A stretch of 64,000 bases of DNA, from assembly GCA_963734435.1 (NCBI GenBank), contig CAVTHA010000009.1, forward strand, positions 248,001 to 312,000, written 5' to 3'. How positions within the stretch are numbered: the stretch's first letter is position 1; every line of letters begins with the position of its first letter. Shown in pieces: positions 24,278 to 35,170 of the stretch. The DNA is from Bog-756 sp963734435 (lineage in GTDB: Bacteria > Actinomycetota > Acidimicrobiia > Acidimicrobiales > RAAP-2). The notes below the pieces were generated by a model. That model was not told the origin of the DNA. It saw only the letters and a list, made by a program, of their open reading frames with translations, and ran no database searches. A program made the translations under genes and the position numbers.

Positions 24278-26883
24278 TCACCCACCGGCAAGTGCTCCAC
24301 GGGCCTGGTCGAGGGCGCGGTCGATCCCACCCGGGTCCCGGCCGCCGGCCGTCGCCACTTCGGGCGATCCCCCGCCGCCTCCCCCGAGGATCGGCGCGAT
24401 CTGCCGAACCAGTTCACCGGCGTGGACCTGGTCCCGGCCGCCGTCGGGGTCCGCCGACACGGCCAGGGCCGCCTTCTCGCCATCCGGGCTGCCCCCGAGC
24501 ACGACGGCCCGGAGCCCGGCCGACGCCCGGGCCGTCTGGGCCAGGTCCCGCAGGAGGTCGCCGCTCAGCCCGTCCCGACGGGCGACGACCACCCCGCCCT
24601 CCGCCGTGGCGGCGAGGGCTCTCGCCTCCGACTGCAGCTCGCGGCTACGCGCCTGTTCGAGGGACTTCTCCACGGCTCGCTGGCGCTCGAGCAGGCGGTC
24701 GATGGCCTCGGGCACGTGCTCCGGTTCGGTCCGGAGGAGGGCGGCGGCCTCGGTCAGCAGCCCCTCCCGGTCCATGGCGCGCTCGAGGGCGCTCGGACCG
24801 GTCACGGCTTCGATCCGTCTCTTGTTCGAGCCGATCGACGCCTCCGACATCACGGTGATCGGCCCGACCATGCCCAGGGCAGCCACGTGGGTCCCGCCGC
24901 AGAGCTCGATCGAGTGGGGGCCGGCGCGTACCACCCGCACCCGCTGACCGTACTTGTCTCCGAAGAAGGCCAGCGCCCCCATGGCCTCGGCCTCATCCCG
25001 GCTGGTCTCGACCACGATGACGTCGTCGTCGGTCAGCACGTCGGCGTTGGCCAGCTTGGTCACCTCGGTCAGCTCTTCGGAGGCGACAGGACCGGTATGG
25101 CTGAAGTCGAACCGCAGGTAGCCGGGGGCGACCAACGAGCTCTGCTGGCGCACGTGGTCGCCGAGGACCCGCCGCAGCGAGGCGTGGAGGAGATGGGTGG
25201 CGGTGTGGTTGCGGCGTAGCGCGTCGCGGCGCGGTCCGTCGATGGTGGCCAGGGCGTCCTGGCCGGGGAACAGCTCGCCGGTGATCCGGGCCCGGTGTGA
25301 TGTGAGCCCGGGCAGGGCGGCCACCGTGTCGTAGACGAGGGCGGTGCCGGTCTCGGTGGTGATCGTCCCGATGTCACCGACTTGGCCCCCGCCCTCGGCA
25401 TAGAACGGCGTGCGGTCGAGGAACACCTCGGCCTGGCCGGCGTGGTCGGGATCGGCATCGGCCAGTACCGCCAGCACGCGAGCCGGCGCGGCATAGCCGT
25501 CAGGCCGCTGGCCCACGAAGACCGTCTGGCCCTCGGCGTCGAGCACCGAGCGGTAGGCCTCCTCCCCGGCCAGCTGACGGCTGGCGCTGGGCGGCGGCCC
25601 GGGCCTGCTGTCGCTGCTGCTCCATGGCCGCCTCGAAGGCCGCGAGGTCCACGCTCACCCCGGCCTCCTCGGCGATCTCCACGGTGAGCTCCACCGGGAA
25701 CCCATAGGTGTCGTGCAGGCGGAACGCCACGTCCCCGGGGATCCGGTCCACCCCGGCGGCCAGCTGCTCCTCGAGGATGCCCGACCCCGTCGCCAGCGTT
25801 CGGAGGAACCCGTTCTCCTCGCGATCCACCACGTCGGCGATCAGCCGGTGCTGCTCGGCCAGGGCCGGATAGGCGCCGCCGAGGACCCCGACGGCCGTGT
25901 CGACCAGCCGGGCGGTGAAGGGCTGGTCCACTCCGAGCTGCCGCGCTCTGCGCACCGCCCGCCTGATCACCCGGCGCAGCACGTAGCCTCGGCCCTCGTT
26001 GGCCGGCAGCACCCCGTCGGAGATGAGCATGGCCATGGCCCGGCCGTGGTCGGCCAGGATGCGGAGGCCGACGTCGGTCGACTCCTCCTGACCGTAGAAG
26101 CGACCGGTGATCGACTGGGCGGCGTCGATCATGGGTCGGAACAGATCGGTGTCGAAGATGGAGTCCACGCCCTGCAGCACCGGGAGGATCCGCTCGAGCC
26201 CGGCACCGGTGTCTATGCTCGGGCGGGGCAGGTCCTCGGTGGTGCCGTCCTCGTTCCGGTTGTACTCCATGAAGACCAGATTCCAGATCTCCACGAAGCG
26301 CTCCGGCCCTCCGAAGGCTGGGCCGCCCTCCTCCCCGTAGGCGGGACCCTTGTCGAAGAAGATCTCCGAGCTCGGGCCGCGCGGGTCCGGTGGCACCCAT
26401 CTTCCAGAAGTTGTCGTCACCGAGCCGTTGGATGCGGCTGGTGGGCAGGCCGACCGCGCCGGTCCAGATCTGCTCGGCCTCATCGTCGGTCTCGTGGACG
26501 GTGACCCACAGTCGGTCTCCGTCGATGCCCAGCACGTCGGTGACCAGCTCCCAGGCGTAGGGGATGGCCTCGGCCTTGAAATAGTCGCCGAAGCTGAAAT
26601 TGCCCAGCATCTCGAAGAAGGTGCAATGGCGCTCGGTGGTGCCCACCACGTCGATGTCCACCGTGCGGAAGCACTTCTGCACCGAGGTGGCCCGGGCCCA
26701 CGGGGGCGACTCGTCTCCGACGAAGAACGGCTTGAACGGCACCATCCCGGCGATGGTGAACAGCACCGACGGGTCATGGGGAATGAGACTGGCCGACGGG
26801 ACCAGCACGTGACCGCGCTCGGTGAAGTAGTCGAGGAAAGCGGCACGCAACTGATCGGCGCCGGGCGCCGGGCCGGAGGTCAC
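24278..26883 (-). CDS. alaS: Alanyl-tRNA synthetase, two frame breaks
   Basis: Charges tRNA-Ala. The N-terminal catalytic domain covers LRAAFLDYFTERGHVLVPS and RTVDIDVVGTTERHCTFFEM; the editing domain has the Zn motif HTATHLLH and CGGTHV; the C-Ala domain ends in a Gly-rich GGGGGGSPE stretch. Three frames must be joined: one extra base at about 26379-26383 restores GATGP to SSEIFFDKG, and one extra base at about 25577-25590 restores the join before EEAYRSVLDAEG. Repaired length is about 867, normal for AlaS. An essential gene should not be broken twice, so sequence errors are likely. GTG 26883 is supported by a TAGAGT box 8 bases upstream. Confidence 0.92.
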
Positions 26884-26891
26884 GACCCCGG

Positions 26892-26897
26892 ACTCTA
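26892..26897 (-). promoter_or_regulatory. Putative -10 box of a leaderless alaS transcript
   Basis: TAGAGT on the minus strand, 8 bases before GTG 26883. It lies within the last codons of the upstream gene. Confidence 0.4.
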
Positions 26898-27300
26898 CTG
26901 GCCCAGGTGAAGAGGGAGTTTCGCCGACGAAGGCGTAGTGCTCCTCGCCGTCGTGAGTCGCCGCACCCGGCTTCCGCCGGCCGGGCGCCGGGGCGACGCC
27001 GACCCCACGGCGGGCCCGATGACCATGTCCCGTTCCACGTTCCCGGAGGCCAGATCGGCCCAAAGCTCTTCTTCGCGCCGCTGCATCTCGTCACGCCCCG
27101 ACGCCAGCGCCTCCCGCATGCGTTCGATCGCGCTCTCGGCCGCTTGCCGCGCCGTCTCGACCCATCTCGGCGACGAGTGTGTCGGGTTGCAACCGCGCCG
27201 CCGCCTGTTGCACGGACCGGCGGAGCCTCCGCTCGGCCCACAGCGACGTGCCGGCTCCCATGGCCGCGCCGGTAACCAGCCAGAAGGTGCGTTTCGGCAT
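26895..27300 (-). CDS. Small membrane-anchored protein of unknown function, one frame break
   Basis: About 134 residues after repair. It starts MPKRTFWLVTGAAMGAGTSL, one short membrane or signal-anchor segment, then a helical charged region with SVQQAAARLQPDTLVAEM continuing in another frame as VETARQAAESAIERMREALA and QRREEELWADL. An extra C in CCC (27161-27163) explains the switch. The tail is Arg/Thr/Ser-rich. It lies 2 bases after the DUF948-like gene and 11 bases before alaS. Small anchored helical proteins often sit here in actinobacteria; the function is unknown. Confidence 0.6.
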
Positions 27301-27302
27301 GC

Positions 27303-27740
27303 TCAGCGGCCGCCGTTGCGCCCGCGGCGGTGGCGCCGCCCATTGGATGACATGGCCGGGGAGGGAGACGAGGGCGGTGAGGATGCCGATCCGGAGGCGA
27401 ACCGGCGGAGGCCGCTGGCCGCGCCGGCCCGCGCCGCCAGCACCTTGACCACCGGGTTGGCGAAGGCGCGGTAGGCCAGCTTGGACGCCGAGTCGACGGT
27501 GGCGTGCACCGATTCGGTCGAGTCGAGCACCGCCCCCACCCGCTCGAGCTCGGTGGCCGCCTGGTCGACCGCCCGGTGGGCGTCGGCCACCAGGGGCACC
27601 GTCCGGCGACCCAGCTCGTCGGCCACGACCTGGAGGGCCCGGGTCTGGCGGCGCAGCGAGCCGATGGCCACGAACAGCCCGATGACGGCGGCACAGCACG
27701 CCACGCTGGCCGTGAGCACGATGATCTCCCCGGCGGACAT
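27303..27740 (-). CDS. DUF948-like membrane protein
   Basis: 145 residues. An N-terminal membrane helix (IIVLTASVACCAAVIGLFVAI) is followed by a long amphipathic helix with RRQTRALQVVADELGRRTVP and AVDQAATELERVGAVLDS, the pattern of the DUF948/YtxG type. It ends FANPVVKVLAARAGAASGLR, then a Ser/Pro/Arg-rich tail. Function unknown. It lies 42 bases after the S53 peptidase gene and is tightly followed by a second small anchored protein. Confidence 0.7.
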   Translation of the reverse strand: MSAGEIIVLTASVACCAAVIGLFVAIGSLRRQTRALQVVADELGRRTVPLVADAHRAVDQAATELERVGAVLDSTESVHATVDSASKLAYRAFANPVVKVLAARAGAASGLRRFASGSASSPPSSPSPAMSSNGRRHRRGRNGGR

Positions 27741-27782
27741 GGTGGCGGGACGATCATCGGTCTCAGCTGGCTCGTTCCGGTC

Positions 27783-28550
27783 TCAGGTGCCGGCCATGCC
27801 GACCACCGGCCGGTTGAGCCGGATGGCCCCGGTCGAGCCGTATGAAGCTGGCGTCGCCGAAGGTGAAGATGCCGCCGTCGGCGGCCACCAGCCAGTAGCC
27901 CGCCACCGGTGAGGGTGGCGGCCATGCCCACGATGGGCTGGTTGAGCCGGATGGCCCCGGTCGAGCCCATAGAAGCTGGCGTCGCCGAAGGTGAAGATGC
28001 CGCCGTCGGACGCCACCAGCCAGTAGCCGCCGCCGTCGGGGGTGGCGGCCATGCCCACGATGGGCCGGTTGAGCGGATGGCCGCCGGTCGAGCCGTAGAA
28101 GCCGGCGTCGCCGAAGGTGAAGATGCCGCCGTCGGAGGCCACCAGCCAGTAGCCGCCACCGTCGGGGGTGGACGCCATGCCCACGATGGGCTGGTTCAGC
28201 CGGATGGCCCCGGTCGAGCCGAAGAAGTCGGCGTCGCCGAAGGTGAAGATGCCCCCGTCGGAGGCCACCAGCCAGTAGCCGCCGCCGTCGGGCGTCGCCG
28301 CCATGCCCACGATGGGCTGGTTGAGCCGGATGGCCCCGGTCGAGCCGTAGAACTGGGCGTCGCCGAAGGTGAAGATGCCCCCGTCGGAGGCGACCAGCCA
28401 GTAGCCCCGGTCGTCGGGTGTGGCGCGCCATGCCCACGATCGGGCTGGTTGAGCCGGATGGCGCCCGGTCGAGCCGTAGAACTGGGCGTCGCCGAAGGTG
28501 AAGATGCCCCCGTCGGAGGCGGTCAACCAGTAGCCGGGCAGGGCATAGGT
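27783..28550 (-). repeat. Six 126-bp repeats coding 42-residue modules
   Basis: Six near-identical copies, each built around GYWLVASDGGIFTFGDA, then YGSTGAIRLNQPIVGMAATP. The shared AGGTGAAGAT occurs at 27861, 27989, 28115, 28241, 28367 and 28496. Three spacings are exactly 126; one is 128 and one is 129. The odd units contain apparent single-base insertions (about 27903 and 27967; about 28425, 28441 and 28464). The last unit also has one (about 27843). Modules of this type probably form beta-propeller blades. Confidence 0.88.
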
Positions 28551-30635
28551 GTACCGGTCGGCAGAGACCTGGCGGCTGGTCCCGCCCGCCGTTCGAGACG
28601 GTGACGTCGACCACGGATCCGCCGGTCGGTCCGGGTGGCACCTCCGCCGAGAGGGTGTCGGGCGAGGTGACGGTGAACGATCGGGCGGGAGTCGAGCCGA
28701 ACCTGACCGACGTGGCGCCGGAGAAGTTGAACCCGGTCACCACGATCCCGTTGCCGCCGCCGACCACCCCCTTGGTCGGACGGATTCCGGTGACCACCGG
28801 GCAGACGGGCTGCGTGGCCAGGTCGAAGGCCAGCGTCGGGGCCGACGGTGACCCCCAGCCAGTGGCCAGGTCGTAGTTGGCGGTGGCCGGGTACAGCCCG
28901 TTGCTGGCCGGGAGCAGGGCGTTGGTCGCCGGTGGTCACGTCGTTGAACGGACGAAGCCGCGCACGACCCCGGCTCCGTAGAGGACGGGTTGATCAGCCC
29001 GACCGGAGCAGCCGAGGCCCTGGTCGATGACGGCGGTCATCGCCGCCCACAGCGGCGCCGCCCCACTGGTGCCGCCGATCACCCCCCAGCGCCCGTTGAA
29101 GAAGATGGCGTAGCCGTGGAGCGGATCGGACGACGGCGGCGACGTCGGGGACCTCCCGGCAGCTCGACCGGCCGGTGGCCGCGGCAGCCGGAGCGCGTGG
29201 CCATCGGCGAGGCTCCGACCCCCGGCCCGACCTGCCACGCCGGCTGGGCGAAGTCTGACGACACTCCACCCCCGCCGGACCCCGCGAAGTTGTTCCAGAC
29301 CGTCTCACCGGCGTGGCCACCGACGCCGAGCAGGCTCGTACCGCCCGACGCCGGTCACGTCGGGTTGGTCGGCCGGGTCGTCGACGGTCAGCTCGTGTCG
29401 TCGTGCCCGCGGCAGCGAAGCAGTCCGTCCGAGCCCGCGTCCCCGGACGCCGCCACCACGGTCTGGCCCTGGGCGGCCGCCTCGGCGAAGAGCAGGACTC
29501 CGTCGGCCTGCTGGCAGGGCCGAGCGGCCATCTCGGCTCGCACACGCCCCAGCTGGTGCGAGATCACCTTGGGCGAGTCGGTCGTTGACCATCGCCGAGT
29601 AGGTGTCGATCGGCCCGGCTCCGCCGTGCGGCCCGGAGTAGACCTTGATGGCGCCGAGGGCGCCAGCCCGGCGGCGTCCTCGATGTCCAGCGCCGCCTCA
29701 CCGTGTCTGCGGGCCCCGAGGCGCCCTCCGTCCACCGGCGACGTCGGTGACCGAGTTGGCCAGCCCGTAGCAGCTCTGGTAGGTGGCGATGTCGGTCGGG
29801 GTGTACGGCTCGAGCTCGTAGAGCCCGACGGTCTCGCCCTGCCCCGGTGCCAGGCCGAGCCCGTAGAGCGGAGCTGAGCGCCGTAGGTGGCGGCCAACTG
29901 GTCGGCGGTGTAGCCGACCCGTCTGGCGTGGCCTGGGCACGAGGGCGTCGGTCCGACGTGGGGCGCGGCCGCGGTGGCGGGGGCTGGCGGAGCACAGGGA
30001 GGACCGTGGGCCGGCACGATCTGGGGCTGCGGCTGGCCACGGTGCTCGAGGCCGACCACCCCCTGGACCACGGCCGGCCACTGACGCTCGGCACGGACGG
30101 AGTGTTCGTCGAGTAGCGGGCGATCCGTCCGCTGGGGAGCCGGGTGTCGAGCAGCGACACCCCGAACGTGCGCTGTCATCTGGGCGGCCGTCCCGGTCAC
30201 CGGGATCAGCAGGCCGTCCGGCGTGGTCCGGCCGAGCCGCAGTCCGGTGGACGCCAGCCAGGCCCGGACCGACGTCGATCGCCGCCGGGGTCGGCCCGAA
30301 CGTCGAGGCGAACTGACCGGGCGCCAGGTAGTGCCGGAACGTGGGGAGCCCGGGGTGGACACGGCGGCCACGAAGGCGTTCGAGGCCGCCACGTCGCGGG
30401 GTACGAGGGAGACATCGGCGGTGATGCGCTCGGCGCCGTTGGTCGGCCCGACGACTGCCGCGCCCTTGGGCAGGCTGGGCGCGCCGGCCAGTCTCACCGC
30501 CGTCTCTGGCTGACCGGTTCCGGCCGCCGCCCGGCGGCGCCGGCTCAGGAGATGCGCCGCCGCCAACACGACGAGCGCCACCAACGGGGCGAGGGCCACG
30601 GGAGCCAGCGACGGGCCCGTTCGCTGCCTCGTCAT
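27783..30635 (-). CDS. Secreted S53 (sedolisin) peptidase with IPT domain and six C-terminal repeats; many frame breaks
   Basis: Serine-carboxyl peptidase of the kumamolisin type, reconstructed across at least eight frame switches. The N-terminus (MTRQRTGPSLAPVALAPLVA) is a signal-anchor. The pro-domain is recognisable in FRHYLAPGQFASTFGPTPAA and VRAWLASTGLRLGRTTPDGL. The catalytic domain has GQGETVGLYELEPYTPTD, EAALDIEDAAGLAP with Glu and Asp four apart (about 29670-29700), the oxyanion Asp in ASGDAGSDGL, and Ser in IGGTSGAAPLWAAM (about 29065). An IPT/TIG domain (about 28560-28800) and six 42-residue repeats follow. All catalytic residues survive, so it may be intact in the genome. The density of breaks also allows a decaying gene. 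Confidence 0.7.
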
Positions 30636-30650
30636 GGGCGACAGTCTGGC

Positions 30651-31989
30651 CTAGTCGGAATCGGCGCGTTCGTCGCCTTCGGCTTCGTCCGGCGCGTCCC
30701 CGGCTCGCCAGCGGGCGAGACGCTCGGCGACCACCGCCTCGTGGCCGCGGTCGCTCGGTTCGTAGTAGCGGTTCTCGGCCACCCCGGCCGGGCGGTACTG
30801 CTGCTCGACCCAGGCCCCCGGTTGGTCGTGCGGGTAGCGGTAGCCATCACCGTGCCCGAGGCTGGCGGCGCTCTTGTACTGGGCGTCCCGGAGATGGGCG
30901 GGCACCGACCCCCTCGGCCCTGACCTCCACGTCCCGGCGGGCTCGCCCGAGGGCCACCGTGACCCGATTCGACTTCGGGGCACAGGCCAGATGCACCACG
31001 GCCTGGGCCAGGTTGAGCTGGGCCTCGGGCAGGCCGACGAACTCGACGGCCCGGGCGGCGGCGTCGGCAACCACCAGGGCCATCGGGTCGGCCTCCCCGA
31101 TGTCCTCGCTGGCCAGGATGACCAGCCGCCGGGCGATGAACCGGGCATCCTCGCCCGACTCCAGCATGCGGGCCAGCCAGTAGAGGCCGGCATCCGGATC
31201 GGACCCCCGCACCGACTTGATGAACGGCGCTGACCTGGTCGTAGTGATCGTCCTCCCCGTAGTGGTGCAGGCGCGAGTGCCGGGCCCGCTCCACGTCGAC
31301 GAGCGATACCGGCCGGTCGCCGGCCAGCGCCACGGCCACCTCCAGGGTGGTCGAGGAGGGCCCGGGCGTCGCCATCGGCCATCCCCACCAGTGCGGCAGC
31401 GCGCCTGGTCATCGGCGGTCGCCCCTTCGGCCGCCAGTCCCCGTTCGGCCACCTCCTCGAGCTCGTCGGTCGACAGCGGCTCCAGGCGCCAGAGGGTCGA
31501 TCGGGAGAGGAGCGGCGCATTGACCTCGAAGAAGGGATTCTCGGTGGTGGCGCCGATGAGCACCACCAGCCCCTCCTCGACCGAGGGCAGCAGGGCGTCC
31601 TGCTGTGCCCGGTTGAACCGGTGGACCTCGTCGAGAAACAGGATGGTGCCACGGCCCTGTTCGCCGAGGAGCCGGCGGGCCCCGTCCACCACCTCGCGCA
31701 CGTCCTTCACCCCGGCGCTGACCGCCGAGAGCGGCACGAAGCGCTTGGCCGTGGCCGCCGCCACCACCAAAGCCAGGGTGGTCTTCCCCGTGCCAGGAGG
31801 GCCCCAGAGGATGGCCGAGGTCAACCGGTCGGACTCGATGAGCGCCCGTAACGGGGCGCCCGCCCCCACCAGATGCTGCTGGCCCACGATCTCGTCCAAG
31901 GTGCGGGGCCGAAGCCGGGCGGCGAGCGGGGCGCGCTGGGCCAGACGTTCCTCGGCGGCCCCAGAGAACAGGTCGTCGTCGGCAGCCAC
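30651..31989 (-). CDS. rarA: Replication-associated recombination ATPase RarA (MgsA), four frame breaks
   Basis: AAA+ clamp-loader-like ATPase acting at stalled forks. The N-terminal half is intact with RLRPRTLDEIVGQQHLVG, Walker A GPPGTGKTTL, Walker B ILFLDEVHRF and sensor IGATTENPFFEV. The C-terminal half is spread over three frames: AALVGMADGDARALL, TLEVAVALAGDRPVSLVDVE, FIKSVRGSDPDAGLYWLARM, and VPAHLRDAQYKSAASLGHG. Every switch is repaired by removing one base (about 31400, 31349, 31227, and one G of five at 30909-30913). Repaired length is about 444. It lies 10 bases after aspS. Confidence 0.9.
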
Positions 31990-31999
31990 GGTGGCGCGA

Positions 32000-33813
32000 C
32001 TACTCCTCGGGCGGGAGGGCCCGGAGCCCCAGGTCGGCCAAGACTGATGGCGCCATCGGGGACGGCGCCCCGGTCATCGGGTCCCAACCCGACTGCGTCT
32101 TGGGGAAGGCGATGACCTCGCGGATGCTGTCCTCGCCGGCGAAGATGGCGGCCAGCCGGTCGATGCCGACGGCGAAGCCGGCATGGGGCGGGCGCCGTAG
32201 CGGAAGGCGCCGAGCAGGAACCCGAAGCGCGACCCGGGCTTCCTCCTCGCCGATGCCGAGCACGGCGAAGACCCGCTGCTGGATGTCGTCGCGGTGGATC
32301 CGGACGCTGCCGAGCCCGAATTCCCAGCCGTTGAGGACAAGGTCGTAGGCCTGCGAGCGCACCGAAGCCGGATCCGACTCCAGCCTGTCCAGGTCCTCAT
32401 GGTGGGGCATGGTGAACGGGTGGTGGGCCGCCACCGGATGGCCGGCCTCGTCCACGCCGTCGAACAGCGGGAAGTCCACCACCCAGAGGAAACGATAAGG
32501 GCCTTCGCTCACCGGCCGTCCCCCGATCTCGGTGCGCAGCTGCCCGAGGACGGCGCAGGCCGGCCGGTACTCGTCGGCCACGACCAGCACCAGGTCGCCA
32601 GGGACGGCACCGGTGGCGGCCAGCAGTCCCGATCGTTCCTCATCGCTGAGGAACCGGTCGAGCGGCGAGTCGAGGGCCGGGGAACCCTCGCCCCGCCCAC
32701 CCCGGCGCGCTCGTCCCGCCCGCCTGGCTCGCCCGGTTCGCCTCCGGTCACCCGGAACCAGGCCAGGCCTTTGGCTCCCAATTGCTTCGCCCGGTCGGTG
32801 AGACCGTCGAGCCTAGAGCGGGTGAAGGCCGCCCCCTCCTCCACCACCAGGGCCTTCAGGCACGGGGCGGCGAAGGCCTTCACATCGGTGGTCTCGAACA
32901 CGGTGGACAGGTCGACCAGCTCCATACCGAACCGGAGGTCGGGCTTGTCGGTCCCGTACCGGTCGATCGCCTCGGACCAGGAGATGCGAGGTACCGGCTG
33001 GGGGCTCACACCGGTGACCGCCTCGGCCGCGTCCAGGACGGCCTCGGACACGAACCCGAGGATGTCCTCCTGGCCGGCGAAGGAAGCCTCCACGTCGAGC
33101 TGGGAGAACTCGAACTGCCGGTCGGCCCGCAAGTCCTCGTCGCGGAGGCATCGGGCGATCTGGAAGTAGCGGTCGAATCCCGCCACCATCAGGAGTTGCT
33201 TGGCCAGCTGCGGGCTCTGGGGCAGGACGTAGCCGGACCCCGGGCTGAGCCGGCTCGGTACCACGAATTCCCGGGCGCCTTCGGGGGTGGGCGCCCACAG
33301 GAGGGGTGTCTCAACCTCGACGAACCCCTGCCGGTCCATGGCCGCCCGCAGGGCGCGGTTGACCGCGGCCCTGGTGCGCAGATTGGCCTGCATGCGCGGC
33401 CGGCGCAGGTCGATGTAGCGGTACCGGAGCCGGGTGACCTCGTCCACCTCCGAGCGGTCGTCCACCGCGAACGGGGGTGGCTCGGCCCGGTTGAGGACGG
33501 TCACCGTGCACTCGCCGATCTCGACCTGCCCGGTCGGGAGCTCGGCATTGACCGTCCCCTCGGGCCGGGCCCGGACCACCCCGTCGACGGCCACGACGAA
33601 CTCGCTGCGGGCATCGACCGTCCCGGGGATCACACATTGCACGATGCCCGTGTGGTCCCGGAGGTCGAGGAACGCCAAGTGCTCGCCGTGCTCGCGCCGC
33701 CGGGCCACCCAGCCACAGAGGGACACCCGCGTTCCGATGTCTGCCGGGCCGAGGGTTCCACACAGCCGGGTGCGCATCGACGTCGCTCCGGCCGGCAGTG
33801 GAGAGGCGGTCAC
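32000..33813 (-). CDS. aspS: Aspartyl-tRNA synthetase, about three frame breaks
   Basis: Class II synthetase for Asp (possibly Asp/Asn). The OB-fold begins GTRVSLCGWVARRREHGEHL. Motif 1 lies near GFVEVETPLLWAPTPEGARE, motif 2 near FQIARCLRDEDLRADRQFEF, and motif 3 in GFAVGIDRLAAIF. A GAD insertion domain is present. Breaks: one at about 32690-32760 (net one base missing), one extra base at about 32234 and one missing base at about 32192, which restore the FGFLLGAFRYGAPPHAGF region. Repaired length is about 604. GTG 33813 has AAAGGA 8 bases upstream. hisS precedes it and rarA follows. Confidence 0.92.
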
Positions 33814-33843
33814 GTGGATTGTCCTTTCGGGGTCGAGGCCCGG

Positions 33844-35163
33844 CTAGTGGGCCTCCGACACAGTAGGGGGCGCACCGTCTCCCCGGTGACCGACGGCCCG
33901 GCGGACGGCGTCGACCACTTCGCCGCGCCCCAGACGTCGCTGCCCGCCATCTCCGTCTCCGCGCAACGGTCGGAGTGTGATCTCGCCGGCCGCTTCCTCG
34001 TCGGGGCCGACGATGAGCGCCACCGCCGCCCCCGAGCGGTCGGCCGACTTGAGCTGGGACTTCATCGACCTGGCGTCGAAGGCCCGGTCGGCCCGGAGTC
34101 CGGCACCCCGCAGCGCGGCCGTCAGGTCCCGGGCGGCCTCCCCGCCGGTCACGTCCACCACGAAGGCGTCCAGGGCCGGGGGATCCACCGGGAAGACCCG
34201 TTCGGCGTCACAGGCCAGGAGGAGTCGTTCGATCCCGATACCGAACCCGATGCCCGGAGTGGGAGGCCCCCCGAGCATCTCGACCAGCCCGTCGTAGCGT
34301 CCGCCTCCGCCGATGCCGTTCTGGGCCGACTCGAGCGCCTGGGACGAGAACTCGAAGGTGGTGCGGGTGTAGTAGTCGAAGCCCCGGACCAGCCGGTGAT
34401 CGAGGACGTAGGGGATGCCGAGCGATTCGAGCCCGGACCGGACCCGGGCGAAGTGGTCGGAGCAGGCATCGCAGAGGTAGTCGACGAACTTCGGTGCCCC
34501 GTCGGTGGCGGCCCGGCACTCGGGGCGCTTGCAATCGAGCACCCGAAGCGGATTGGCCGCCAGTCGACCGGCGTGCTCGGGGCACAGCTGGTCCCGGCGC
34601 TCCTCCAGGAAGGCGCCCAGGGCATCGAGGTAGCCGGGCCGGCACACCCCGTCGCCCATCGAATTCAGCGAGAGGGCGAAGTCGCCGAGGCCGAGAGAAC
34701 GGAACAGCCCGTCGGCCAGGGAGACGACCTCGACGTCGAGATCGGGGTCCTCCGGCCCGAGCGCCTCCACTCCCAGCTGGTGGTGCTGGCGGTATCGCCC
34801 GGCCTGGGGGCGTTCGTAGCGGAAGGCGGGGGTGGCGTACCACGCCTTCCAGGGCAGGGGGGGTCGGTGCTGCACGAAGGCCCGCACCACCGCTGCGGTG
34901 CCCTCCGGCCGGAGGGCCAGGGTCCGCCCACCCCGGTCTTCGAACTCGTACATCTCCTTGCCCACCACGTCGCTGCCCTCGCCGATTCCTCGGCGGAAGA
35001 CCCTGGCGTCCTCGAAGATGGGGGTGTGGGCCAGGCCGTACCCGGCCCGTTCGACCTGGCCGGCGAACCGGGCCACCAGCTCCTCCCAGCGGGTCGATTC
35101 GGGCCAGAGGACGTCGTGGGTGCCACTGGGGGCGCGCGCCGCCAGCCGGTCGGCGTCTGGCAC
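33844..35163 (-). CDS. hisS: Histidyl-tRNA synthetase
   Basis: Class II synthetase of 439 residues with no frame break. Near the start is PSGTHDVLWPE. Motif 2 is FRYERPQAGRYRQHHQLGVE. The His-specific signatures are LVRGFDYYTRTTFEF and GGGGRYDGL, motif 3 is GFGIGIERLLL, and the anticodon domain lies after about residue 330. GTG 35163 is chosen because it follows the relA stop by 7 bases; an upstream ATG would lie inside relA. Confidence 0.95.
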   Translation of the reverse strand: MPDADRLAARAPSGTHDVLWPESTRWEELVARFAGQVERAGYGLAHTPIFEDARVFRRGIGEGSDVVGKEMYEFEDRGGRTLALRPEGTAAVVRAFVQHRPPLPWKAWYATPAFRYERPQAGRYRQHHQLGVEALGPEDPDLDVEVVSLADGLFRSLGLGDFALSLNSMGDGVCRPGYLDALGAFLEERRDQLCPEHAGRLAANPLRVLDCKRPECRAATDGAPKFVDYLCDACSDHFARVRSGLESLGIPYVLDHRLVRGFDYYTRTTFEFSSQALESAQNGIGGGGRYDGLVEMLGGPPTPGIGFGIGIERLLLACDAERVFPVDPPALDAFVVDVTGGEAARDLTAALRGAGLRADRAFDARSMKSQLKSADRSGAAVALIVGPDEEAAGEITLRPLRGDGDGGQRRLGRGEVVDAVRRAVGHRGDGAPPTVSEAH

Positions 35164-35170
35164 CGCGGCC

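Noticed and set aside
27783..28550. 126-bp repeats as an integron, CRISPR or mobile-element signature
   Set aside because: Units are in frame, encode a recognisable 42-residue module and continue directly from an IPT domain. No integrase or transposase is nearby.
32000..33813. aspS as a true pseudogene
   Set aside because: It is needed for translation, no second copy is visible, motifs 1-3 are intact and the breaks are single-base changes like those in other core genes.
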